This document shows positions 30,967 through 38,542 of a DNA stretch of 42,748 bases, piece after piece (positions within the stretch are counted from its first letter, which is position 1; the number at the start of each line of letters is the position of its first letter). The translations under genes were made by a program, and so were the position numbers. The notes beneath the pieces are model-generated. The model had not been told where the DNA came from, did no database searches, and saw only the letters and a program-made list of their open reading frames with translations. This DNA comes from an uncultured Eubacteriales bacterium (GTDB lineage Bacteria; Bacillota; Clostridia; Oscillospirales; Oscillospiraceae), in the NCBI GenBank assembly GCA_900540545.1, contig UQGJ01000018.1, positions 1-42,748 of the forward strand, read 5' to 3'.

Positions 30967-31179
30967 TCAGGCCCGCTCGTCGGCCACATCGGTGTTCCGG
31001 AACAGCAGGGAAATACACCAGATGGCGGCCAGACCCACCAGCGTGTAGATCACGCGGCTGATGGCGCTGGCGGAGCCGCCGAACAGGAAGGCGACGATGT
31101 CGAAGCCAAAGATGCCGATGCTGCCCCAGTTCAGCCCGCCAATGATGGCGAGGACCAGAGCGATCTTATCCATGATCAC
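30967..31179 (-). CDS. DUF378 domain small membrane protein
   Basis: The product is about 70 residues with two membrane segments. It begins DKIALVLAIIGGLNWGSIGIFGFD and continues with a second segment near IYTLVGLAAIWCISLLF, which is the classic pattern of the DUF378 (YuzA-like) family of unknown function. Two starts are possible. GTG at 31179 sits 9 bases from a GAGGAGG site, and ATG at 31173 sits 15 bases away; spacing favours the GTG. It appears monocistronic with its own terminator. A role cannot be inferred from neighbours. Confidence 0.85.
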   Translation of the reverse strand: MIMDKIALVLAIIGGLNWGSIGIFGFDIVAFLFGGSASAISRVIYTLVGLAAIWCISLLFRNTDVADERA

Positions 31180-31254
31180 GGAAAAAACCTCCTCGTTTTG
31201 GGTATCCAGCCATAGGATGACCATCACGGGGAGGTTTTATTCAAAAAATTGTTT

Positions 31255-31650
31255 TTACAGCAGGGCCTTGGGGCCGAAGCCGTGGGCCAGAAGGTCCCGG
31301 AGGGGCAGTTTCACGAAGTCGCCGCCCTCTTTGGCGATGAGTACCTCCAGGTCGGGGGCGAACTCGAAAAGGACCTGGCGGCAGGAGCCGCAGGGCCAGC
31401 AGTAATCCTTGGAATTCCCGGCGATGGCGATGCGCTTGAAGTCGTCCCGGTGGCCCTCGCTGACGGCCTTGATAACGGCGGTGCGCTCGGCGCAGATAGT
31501 GTCGCCGTAGGCGGCGTTCTCCACGTTGCAGCCGGTGAACACCGTGCCGTCGGCGCACTCCAGCGCCGCGCCCACGGGGAAGTGGGAGTAGGGGACGTAG
31601 GAGTAGTTCAGCATGTCGATGGCTTTGTCCACCAGTTCGCGGTCGGTCAT
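31255..31650 (-). CDS. cdd: Cytidine deaminase
   Basis: The product is 131 residues, the short homotetrameric type. Zinc and catalytic residues are in CNVENAAYGDTICAERTA (Cys53, Glu55) and PCGSCRQ (Cys87, Cys90). It converts cytidine and deoxycytidine to uridine and deoxyuridine, in line with the nucleoside importer and deoC elsewhere in the window. The start at 31650 (MTDRELVDKA) follows a G-rich site; the frame continues 12 codons upstream but without a site. It has its own promoter. Confidence 0.95.
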   Translation of the reverse strand: MTDRELVDKAIDMLNYSYVPYSHFPVGAALECADGTVFTGCNVENAAYGDTICAERTAVIKAVSEGHRDDFKRIAIAGNSKDYCWPCGSCRQVLFEFAPDLEVLIAKEGGDFVKLPLRDLLAHGFGPKALL

Positions 31651-31724
31651 GGGAAGGACCCCCTTTTTGAAATTGATAATTGACAATGAGGACGGGGGAT
31701 GCGGCTGCTCTAGTAACAGGGCAA

Positions 31725-31753
31725 ATTATCCATTGTCCATTATCCATTGTCAA
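31725..31753 (-). promoter_or_regulatory. Promoter of cdd within simple repeats
   Basis: On the minus strand, TTGACA (31748-31753) and GATAAT (31725-31730) have 17 bp between them. The elements are part of ATTGTCCATTATCC-type short repeats (31671-31753), so they may be coincidental. Confidence 0.45.
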
Positions 31754-31756
31754 TTG

Positions 31757-32593
31757 TCACTGGATGTGCACGTGGTTATTGATATGGTTCATGCAGTAGC
31801 AGTAGTAGCCGGTGCACTTGGAGCAGTAGCGGAACTCCATGTTGGGGTCGTCGGCGTCGGTGACGCCGCAGACGGCACACTTGTGGAGGTAGCCCTTCTC
31901 CTTTTTCACGTCCCGGGTGGCCTTTTTGAAATTGACAGTCTGCCGGGAGTTCTGGTGCTGGGCCCGGCGGAAGGCCCGCTTGACGATGGTAGAGAGGTCC
32001 GACCAGAAGAACAGCACGTAGTTGAGGATGGCCACCACGGGCAGCAGGGCGCCCAGCAGGTTCAGATGGAGCAGGCTGAACAGGAAGGAGAGGCCGAAGA
32101 AGGCGGCGTCGATCCAGGCCAGCCACTTGACCTTCACGGGGATGATAAAGAAGAGGAGGATGCGCATATCGGGGTAGAGGGTGGCGAAGGCGAAGAACAT
32201 GGACAGGTTGAGGAAGGTGGCGTCGGCCCGGCCCAGAATCAGGCCGAGGACCAGGTTGAACACCACGCCCAGGGCGTAGAAGAGGGTGAATTTGGTGGTG
32301 CCCCACTCCCGCTCCAGGCTGGAGCCGATCCACCAGTAAAAATAGAGGGAGAGGATCACCGTGAAGGGGTCGCCGCCCAAGGGGATGAAGAGGAAGGTGA
32401 CCAGCCGCCAGACCTGGCCGTGGAGGATGCCGTATCGGGAGAAGGCCAGCATGGCGGAGAACGTGTTTCCGCTGAACATGTCCATGAGATAGACCAGGAC
32501 GGTGCCGATAACGATGACCATCATCAGATTTGGGATGCCGAACCTGGGGTGCTTATAGGCGAATCGGTCCAGCCAGCTGTCAATGGAGCGCAC
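31757..32593 (-). CDS. Rhomboid-like membrane protein with C-terminal zinc ribbon
   Basis: The product is 278 residues. About six membrane segments resemble the rhomboid fold (GQVWRLVTFLFIPLGGDPF, then WWIGSSLEREWG and LGVVFNLVLGLILG). The serine protease motif GxSG and the matching catalytic His are not present; the corresponding region reads FLNLSMFFAFATLYPD. It is therefore probably a non-proteolytic rhomboid relative, similar to derlins in logic. The C-terminal 50 residues hold CAVCG and CSKC pairs plus a Tyr/Cys/His-rich end, a likely zinc ribbon in the cytoplasm. The start is GTG at 32593 with AAGGAGGGAC upstream. I cannot assign a function. Confidence 0.82.
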   Translation of the reverse strand: MRSIDSWLDRFAYKHPRFGIPNLMMVIVIGTVLVYLMDMFSGNTFSAMLAFSRYGILHGQVWRLVTFLFIPLGGDPFTVILSLYFYWWIGSSLEREWGTTKFTLFYALGVVFNLVLGLILGRADATFLNLSMFFAFATLYPDMRILLFFIIPVKVKWLAWIDAAFFGLSFLFSLLHLNLLGALLPVVAILNYVLFFWSDLSTIVKRAFRRAQHQNSRQTVNFKKATRDVKKEKGYLHKCAVCGVTDADDPNMEFRYCSKCTGYYCYCMNHINNHVHIQ

Positions 32594-32676
32594 GGTGGCG
32601 GTCCCTCCTTATGTTTCGTGTGAGAGATATTCTACCCGCTTTGGCGGGGGAAGTCTATCAGTTTTTTGTGAACTTT

Positions 32677-34770
32677 TCAGGTCCCGCCGTAGACCAAGCG
32701 CTCATAGTCGGCCACGGGCACAGGGCGGGAAAAGACGTAGCCCTGGAGCAGGTCGCAGCCGGTGCCCTCCAGGAAGCGCTGCTGCTGATGGGTCTCCACC
32801 CCCTCGGCCACGGTCTTCATGTTCAGCTTTTTGGCCAGGTCCACCACGGTGGAAATCACGTCGCGTTCCCGGGGGTCGTCCATCCGCTCGGAGCCGAAGA
32901 AGGCCCGGTCCAGCTTCAGAATGTCCACGTGGATGTCCTTGAGGGTGTTCAGAGAGGAGTAGCCGCTGCCGAAGTCATCCATGGAGCAGGTAAAGCCGTA
33001 CTGGTGCATATCCTCCACGATGCGGGCGAAGAGTTCCGGGTACTCGAAGACCACGGTCTCCGTCACCTCCAGCTCGATGAGACTGGTGGGGACCCCGTGG
33101 CGGCGGCATATGTCGGCGTACTCCGAGACAAAGTGGAGGGTGGAAAAGTGGAGCCGGGAGACGTTCACAGAGATGGGCGGTACCCGCCGCCCCTGGTCCA
33201 GCCACCGGCGGACCAGGGCGCAGACCTCCTCCAGCATGTACAGGTCCAGCTGGAGGATGAAGCCGTTGCGCTCGAAGAGCGGGATGAAGTTGTCGGGCGG
33301 GATCAGGCCCCGGACGGGGTCGTTCCAGCGGACCAGGGCCTCGGCCCCCTCCACGGTGTGGGAGGTGAGAGAGAGCTTGGGCTGGAGATAGACCTGGAAC
33401 TCGTGGGCGTGCAGGGCGGGGCGCATCCGGTTTTCCAGGTCCTTTTCCAGCAGCAGCTTGGCCCGGTCCACCTCGCTGTAAAATTTGCAGACGCAGAGGC
33501 TGCCGCCGGCGGCCTCCAGAATCTCCTTCCGGGCCAGATTGGCCCGGTCCTGGAGCTGGGTGATCTCCAGCGCCGGGTCGTCCACCCGGCAGAGGCCGGC
33601 AGTGAAGAAGAGGAAATACTGGAACTCGGCGTGCTCGTTGAAGCTGTTGATGTCCCCCGCCATCTCGCGCAGGCGGCCGGACAGCGCGGCGTCATCCCCG
33701 TTGTAGAGCAGCAGACTGTAATTGTCGGCGGCGGTGCGGGCCACCAGTTCGCCGGGCTGGAGGTGCGCTTGGAGCTTGTCGTGGATATAGCGCAGGGTAT
33801 CGCTGCCCGCGGCGTTGCCGGCCAGGTCGTTGATAAGCTTGAACTTCTGGAGGTTCAGCCAGACCAGCACGTAGGTCCCCGCCGGGGCCGAGCGGATGGC
33901 GTCGGCCGCCGCCCGGTCGAACCGGGTGCCGTTCATGCCGCCGGTGACCAGGTCGGAGAAGGCCAGCCGTTCCAGCTCGGCGTTCTGCTGGGTGAGCTTG
34001 GTCACGTCAGAGTGGAGCAATAAATAGACCGGGTCGTGTTCAATCCAGTCCACGCACTGGGCGCTGACGTCCATATAGACCCGGCTGCCGTGGACGTCGT
34101 CCTGGAAGATGGAGAAGGAGGCCGGCTCCCCCCGGCGGAACTGGTCGCGGCGCGCGGCGATGGCGGACAGGCCGGATGTCCCCGTCATATCCTGGAACAG
34201 GTAGCGGGCGGCCCTGTGGAACACCTCGAAATAGCGGTCGTTGGCGCTTAAAAAGTAGAAGCCGTCCTCCCGGACCCGGAACTTGGAGATGAGGCCGGGG
34301 AAGTTGTCGTAGGTCGCCTCCTGCTCCACCAGGGTCTGCATCTGCTCGGTGATGTCCATCATCACGGTATAGGAGAGCTGGCAGCCGTTCACGTACTCGT
34401 TGATGCGGGTGCCCACCAGCTTGATCCACAGCAGGCGGCCGTCCCGGTGGGGCATCCGGCACACGCGCTCGAATTTCAGCGCCCCGCTGCCGAAGGTCTG
34501 GACGACGCAGTCCACCAGGGCGTCCCAGTCCGGCTTGTTGTCCGCGTAGAAGAGGTCGCACTGGTTGTGGAACAGGGCCTCATACTCCTCCCTGGTGTAG
34601 CCGAACAGATGGTAATAGTACTCGTTGGCCCAGACCACGGTGAAGTGCTCGTCCAGCATGTGCTTGCTGACGCTCACATTCAGGGAGTTCATCAGCAGCT
34701 CGTATTCCTCCCGGCGGGAGACGGGGCAGGAATCGCCAACGGCCTCCGGGGCGATTTGCGGTTCCGTCAT
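32677..34770 (-). CDS. PAS/GGDEF/EAL protein, probable cyclic-di-GMP phosphodiesterase
   Basis: The product is 697 residues. Two PAS-like sensor domains (about 20-140 and 150-265, the first ending in MMDITEQMQ) are followed by a degenerate GGDEF domain (about 280-425), in which the signature is replaced by TAADNYSLL. An EAL domain runs to the C-terminus with catalytic residues intact: EGAEALVRW, SVNVSR, LEVTETVV, MDDFGSGYSS and VAEGVET. It should hydrolyse c-di-GMP in response to a cytoplasmic signal; the GGDEF part is probably inactive or regulatory. There is no membrane segment. The start at 34770 (MTEPQIAPEA) lies 9 bases after AAGGAG; ten upstream residues in frame would overlap that site. 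Confidence 0.9.
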   Translation of the reverse strand: MTEPQIAPEAVGDSCPVSRREEYELLMNSLNVSVSKHMLDEHFTVVWANEYYYHLFGYTREEYEALFHNQCDLFYADNKPDWDALVDCVVQTFGSGALKFERVCRMPHRDGRLLWIKLVGTRINEYVNGCQLSYTVMMDITEQMQTLVEQEATYDNFPGLISKFRVREDGFYFLSANDRYFEVFHRAARYLFQDMTGTSGLSAIAARRDQFRRGEPASFSIFQDDVHGSRVYMDVSAQCVDWIEHDPVYLLLHSDVTKLTQQNAELERLAFSDLVTGGMNGTRFDRAAADAIRSAPAGTYVLVWLNLQKFKLINDLAGNAAGSDTLRYIHDKLQAHLQPGELVARTAADNYSLLLYNGDDAALSGRLREMAGDINSFNEHAEFQYFLFFTAGLCRVDDPALEITQLQDRANLARKEILEAAGGSLCVCKFYSEVDRAKLLLEKDLENRMRPALHAHEFQVYLQPKLSLTSHTVEGAEALVRWNDPVRGLIPPDNFIPLFERNGFILQLDLYMLEEVCALVRRWLDQGRRVPPISVNVSRLHFSTLHFVSEYADICRRHGVPTSLIELEVTETVVFEYPELFARIVEDMHQYGFTCSMDDFGSGYSSLNTLKDIHVDILKLDRAFFGSERMDDPRERDVISTVVDLAKKLNMKTVAEGVETHQQQRFLEGTGCDLLQGYVFSRPVPVADYERLVYGGT

Positions 34771-34882
34771 CAGCGACATCTCCTTGGTGTTTGAAATCAA
34801 AGCCTAAAATAACAATCTAATTGTAACACTATGAACCCCCCGAAGCAAGGGAAAGAAGGCGGAACGGAGGCGAGGTCCGCTG

Positions 34883-34911
34883 TTGCAATTTGGGGAAAGA
34901 GTAGGTATAAT
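34883..34911 (+). promoter_or_regulatory. Promoter of the glycosyltransferase operon
   Basis: TTGCAA (34883-34888) and TATAAT (34906-34911) are spaced 17 bp, 37 bp upstream of the glycosyltransferase start and divergent from the EAL-protein gene. Confidence 0.78.
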
Positions 34912-34948
34912 ACCAGTATCTATGTCCGAATGCCTGGGAGGATAAGCT

Positions 34949-35971
34949 ATGCCTCAAATCTCAATCATTGTGCCCGTCTACAAGGCCGAGCGGGTCTTGC
35001 GCAAGTGCGTGGAGTCGGTGCTGGGCCAGACCTTCGCCGACTGGGAGCTGCTGCTCATCGACGACGGCTCCCCCGACGGCAGCGGCGCCCTCTGCGACCA
35101 GTACGCCGCTCAGGATGGGCGGGTGCGGGCCGTCCACAAGGAAAACGGCGGCGTGTCCTCGGCCCGGAACCGGGGCATGGACGAGGCGGCGGGGGAGTAC
35201 ATCCTCTTCATCGACGCCGACGACTGGATCGAGCCGGCGGCCTGCGAAAGGCTGCACGGGGCGCTGACCGGGGCGGGGGCCGACTCCGCCGGGTGCGCCC
35301 ACTGGAACATCCAGCCCACCGGGGAAAAGGCGCTGGAGCCCGCCGCCATGCCCGCCGGGGTGTACGGGAAGGACGCCTTCCGCCGGGGCATCGTGGACCG
35401 GCTGCTGGGTCAGCGGCTGGGGCAGCCGGGGGAGGTCCTCAACGGGTTCATCTGGCGGTTCCTCTTCTCCCGGCGCATCATCGCGGACAACCACATCCAG
35501 TTCGCCGGGGCCTATCTGGAGGACGAGCTGTTTCTGATGGAATACTTCTGCCTGGCGGAAAAGCTGGTCATGGTGGACGAGCCGCTGTACTACTATCTCC
35601 AGAACCCGGCCTCCGTGACCCGGAACTACCTGCCCGACTACATGGGCACCTTCCACCGCTTTATGGAGGCCAAGGAGGACCTGGTCCGGCGGTTCGGCCT
35701 GGACGGGGACGACCCCCAGTGGCGGGAGAGCTCCAACTGGGCGGGGCTGCTCATCGCCATCGGCAACGAGTACGCCGCCACCAACCCGGCCCCCTGGGGC
35801 GAGAAGCGCCGCCGGGTGGAGGGCTTCTGCCGGGAGCCGGACATGGTCCGGGCCATTCAGACGCTGCGGCCCCAGGGCATGGGGCGGAACAAGCAGTTGG
35901 CGGCCGATTTGGTCCGCCGGGGCCGGTTCGGACTGCTGACTCTTTTATACAGGCTCAAAAACAGAGGTTAA
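34949..35971 (+). CDS. Glycosyltransferase family 2
   Basis: The product is 340 residues. The GT-A fold is recognisable from ISIIVPVYKAERVLRKCVES, ELLLIDDGSPDGSG, KENGGVSSARNRGMDEA and the metal-binding FIDADDW (about residue 90). It would transfer a sugar from a nucleotide-sugar to a cell-surface glycan in the cytoplasm; donor and acceptor cannot be told. The C-terminal third is less conserved and may contact the membrane or acceptor. The start follows GGGAGGATAA. It is the first gene of an operon with an O-antigen-ligase-like protein (16 bp downstream), which supports a role in surface polysaccharide. Confidence 0.92.
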   Translation: MPQISIIVPVYKAERVLRKCVESVLGQTFADWELLLIDDGSPDGSGALCDQYAAQDGRVRAVHKENGGVSSARNRGMDEAAGEYILFIDADDWIEPAACERLHGALTGAGADSAGCAHWNIQPTGEKALEPAAMPAGVYGKDAFRRGIVDRLLGQRLGQPGEVLNGFIWRFLFSRRIIADNHIQFAGAYLEDELFLMEYFCLAEKLVMVDEPLYYYLQNPASVTRNYLPDYMGTFHRFMEAKEDLVRRFGLDGDDPQWRESSNWAGLLIAIGNEYAATNPAPWGEKRRRVEGFCREPDMVRAIQTLRPQGMGRNKQLAADLVRRGRFGLLTLLYRLKNRG

Positions 35972-35987
35972 AGGAGGCGAAACGCCT

Positions 35988-37544
35988 GTGCAAGTAATGG
36001 AAAACAGCGCCGTGGGGGGCGTCCTGCTGGCGGTTTGGCGGGTGCTGTACGAGTGGTATCTGGGCAGCGGCCTGTGCCGGCTCCTCCGGGGTGTGTCGGC
36101 CTGGTGGACCCGGTGGTTCCACGGCAGCTGGGTCATGCGGGTCATCACCCGGGAGGGCGTTCTGCCCCGGGCGTGGCGGGACAGCCTTCTGGTCAGGGGG
36201 CTGGAGACGGTCCTCAACCTGCCCGCGGCCCTGCTCCACTGGGTCTACCGGAAGTTAAAGACCGTCTTTGACGGCAGTATCTTTGCCAATCTGGGGTTCG
36301 GCATCGCCGAGCAGGTGCCCGCCCTCATCGGCTGGTTCATGCTGGGGGTGATGGTGTTCCCCTATGAGCACTGGGACAACATGTACTCCTTGCAGGGCTT
36401 CGCCTTCGCCATCGTCCTGTTCATGCTGGGCGGGATGCGCAGCCGCAGCCAGCGGCTGGACTTCAAGAGCGTGGGGCCGTACCCCGTCCTCTTCGCCGGG
36501 GCGGTGGTGCTGGGCTATCTGGTGTCCTACTCCTCGGCCCTGTCCTTCCGATTCCTGTTCTTCCATGTCACCTGCATGCTCTGCGTGGTGGTGACGGTGA
36601 GCAGCGTGGAGCGGGTGGACCAGCTCACCCGGCTGGCGGGCATGGCTACCGTGGCCCTCTTCGCCATGGGGGCCTACGGCGTCCTCCAGCGCATCCAGGG
36701 CGTGGAGGTTAACTACTCCTACTTCGACCCCCTGGTCAACGAGGGTATGCCTGGGCGGGTGTTCGCCTTCTATGAGAACCCCAACGCCTTTGCCGAGGTG
36801 CTGGTGCTGCTGATCCCCCTGGCGGTGGCCCTGCTGCTGGGCAGCAAGTCCATCTGGGGGAAGCTGGGGGCGCTGTGCGCCTGCGGCGTGGGGGTGCTGG
36901 CCTGGGGCATGACCTATTCCCGGGCCAGTTGGATCGGGCTGGTGGTGGCCATGGCGGTCTTTGTGTTCTTCTGGAAGCGGAAGCTCATCCCCGCCCTCCT
37001 CATCCTGGCCCTGCTGTCCATCCCCTTCCTGCCCGACACCATCTTCAACCGCATCTTGTCCATCTTCAACCTCAACGACAGCTCCACCTCCAGCCGCTTC
37101 CCCCTGTATCAGGCGGCGCTGGAGATGCTCAAGGAGCGGCCCGTCCGGGGCGCGGGGCTGGGCACCGACGCGGTGCGCACCGCCATCAAGGAGCTGAACC
37201 TCTACCACGGCGAGGCCCCCTTCGTACACTCCCACAACCTGTACTTCCAGGTGTGGCTGGAGACCGGGCTGCTGGGCATCGTGGCCTATCTGACGGCCAT
37301 GGTCTCCGGCGTCAAGACGGCGGCCAAGGCCGCCCGGCTGGCCAAGTGCCCGCCCCAGGTGAAGCTGGTGACCATCGGGGCCATGTCGGCCATCTGCGGT
37401 ATTCTGGTGAACTGTCTGGCGGACTACCTGTGGAACTACCCCAGGGTCATGGTCATCTTCTGGTTCGTCTTTGCCATTATGCTCTCCGGCATCAAGCTGG
37501 CCCGGAAGGCCGCCCACGGGGAGACGGGAGGCGCCCGCCTGTGA
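35988..37544 (+). CDS. O-antigen ligase/polymerase-like membrane protein
   Basis: The product is 518 residues with about ten to twelve membrane segments and the Wzy_C (O-antigen ligase) region: GRVFAFYENPNAFAEVLVLL, YSRASWIGLVVAM and a long extracellular loop with PVRGAGLGTDAV and FVHSHNLYFQVWLETGLLG, which carries the conserved His pair. It should join or polymerise glycan units on the outer face of the membrane. The N-terminal 100 residues are an extra Trp/Arg-rich region. The start is GTG at 35988 after AAAGGAGG; an ATG at 35997 is the alternative. It overlaps the following HAD gene by 4 bp. Confidence 0.88.
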   Translation: MQVMENSAVGGVLLAVWRVLYEWYLGSGLCRLLRGVSAWWTRWFHGSWVMRVITREGVLPRAWRDSLLVRGLETVLNLPAALLHWVYRKLKTVFDGSIFANLGFGIAEQVPALIGWFMLGVMVFPYEHWDNMYSLQGFAFAIVLFMLGGMRSRSQRLDFKSVGPYPVLFAGAVVLGYLVSYSSALSFRFLFFHVTCMLCVVVTVSSVERVDQLTRLAGMATVALFAMGAYGVLQRIQGVEVNYSYFDPLVNEGMPGRVFAFYENPNAFAEVLVLLIPLAVALLLGSKSIWGKLGALCACGVGVLAWGMTYSRASWIGLVVAMAVFVFFWKRKLIPALLILALLSIPFLPDTIFNRILSIFNLNDSSTSSRFPLYQAALEMLKERPVRGAGLGTDAVRTAIKELNLYHGEAPFVHSHNLYFQVWLETGLLGIVAYLTAMVSGVKTAAKAARLAKCPPQVKLVTIGAMSAICGILVNCLADYLWNYPRVMVIFWFVFAIMLSGIKLARKAAHGETGGARL

Positions 37545-38335
37545 GAAAGCGCGTGTTGGTCTGCGACATGGACAACACACTGTTGAATAGCGCCTCCCAA
37601 GTTTCGCCGGAGAATCTGGAGGCCATTCGCAGCCACGTCCGGGCCGGCGGGTACTTCACCATCGCTACCGGGCGGGCCCCGGCGGCTATCCGGCTCTTCC
37701 CGGAGCTGGTGGAGCTGGTGAACCTGCCCATCGTCACCGGCAACGGGGGACAGGTCTGCGACCTCCACAGCGGGGAGGTCTACCGCCGCTGGACCCTGCC
37801 GCCGGAGGCGGACGAGCTGGTGCGGGCGGCGCTGGAGCGCTTCCCCCGGATGGGGGCGGTGGCCTATTACGATTTGGACGGCTTCTGCCTGTTCCGGGGC
37901 AACGAGTACACCGCCGAGCTCATCCACCGGGAGGGGCGGCCTGCCGTCCCCGTTACCCTGGACGAACACCCCAGGCCCCTGAACAAGTACCTGATGACCG
38001 AGTGCCACGCGTATATGGAGGAGGTCCGGGCCTTTCTGGCCCCCCGGGTGGGGGCGGTAGGGCGGCTGGTGTTCTCCGAGGCCAACTTTTTGGAGCTGCT
38101 CCCCCTGGGGGTCTCCAAGGGGGCGGCCCTGCTGGACCTGCTGGAGCGCTCCGGCCTGGACCGGCTGGAGACCGTGGCCATGGGCGACGCCCAAAACGAT
38201 CGGGAGATGCTGGAGGAGGCGGGCCTGGGCGTGGCCGTGGACAACGCCGACCCGGCGCTGAAGGCCGCCGCCGACGCCGTGGTCTGTCACCACGACGGCC
38301 CCGCCGTGCGGGAGTGTCTGGAGCGGTTTTTTTGA
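37541..38335 (+). CDS. HAD superfamily hydrolase, Cof type
   Basis: The product is 264 residues. The nucleophile motif is VCDMDNTLLN (Asp9 and Asp11), motif II is ATGRAP, motif III is around the VSKGAALLDL lysine, and motif IV is AMGDAQNDREML. A type II cap domain (about 85-190) is present, placing it in the Cof/YbiV group of sugar-phosphate or nucleotide phosphatases. The Asp-Met-Asp-Asn start differs slightly from the usual DxDGT (Asn for Gly). The substrate is unknown. GTG start overlaps the stop of the ligase gene (GTGA), so translation is coupled to surface-glycan genes. A terminator follows. Confidence 0.88.
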   Translation: MRKRVLVCDMDNTLLNSASQVSPENLEAIRSHVRAGGYFTIATGRAPAAIRLFPELVELVNLPIVTGNGGQVCDLHSGEVYRRWTLPPEADELVRAALERFPRMGAVAYYDLDGFCLFRGNEYTAELIHREGRPAVPVTLDEHPRPLNKYLMTECHAYMEEVRAFLAPRVGAVGRLVFSEANFLELLPLGVSKGAALLDLLERSGLDRLETVAMGDAQNDREMLEEAGLGVAVDNADPALKAAADAVVCHHDGPAVRECLERFF

Positions 38336-38342
38336 GTATCAA

Positions 38343-38376
38343 ACGAGGACGTACCAAATTGGTGCGTCCTCATTTT
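38343..38376 (+). terminator. Terminator of the glycan operon
   Basis: The stem GAGGACGTACC/GGTGCGTCCTC (one mismatch as G-T, 5-base loop, 38345-38371) is followed by ATTTTTATTT. The following 38377-38460 shows no recognisable feature. Confidence 0.85.
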
Positions 38377-38469
38377 TATTTCTTAGGAGGTGCGCCTTGT
38401 AGGGAATGACCAAAAAACTGCCTGCGATTTTGGCAGATGCACGAAGATAAAACGATTTACCAATTTTGC

Positions 38470-38498
38470 TTGACTTTACAGGTCCCCGGCGCTAAACT
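38470..38498 (+). promoter_or_regulatory. Promoter of the SLH-GH28 gene
   Basis: TTGACT (38470-38475) and TAAACT (38493-38498) are spaced 17 bp, 44 bp upstream of the start codon. Confidence 0.65.
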
Positions 38499-38542
38499 CA
38501 ACAAAGAACCGCAAATGATGGTTTCATAGAGAGGGATGCAGA

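Noticed and set aside
31671..31756. Functional repeat array of ATTGTC/ATTATCC units
   Set aside because: Short, degenerate, AT-rich repeats of this sort appear in several gaps here; there is no sign of function apart from a possible cdd promoter.
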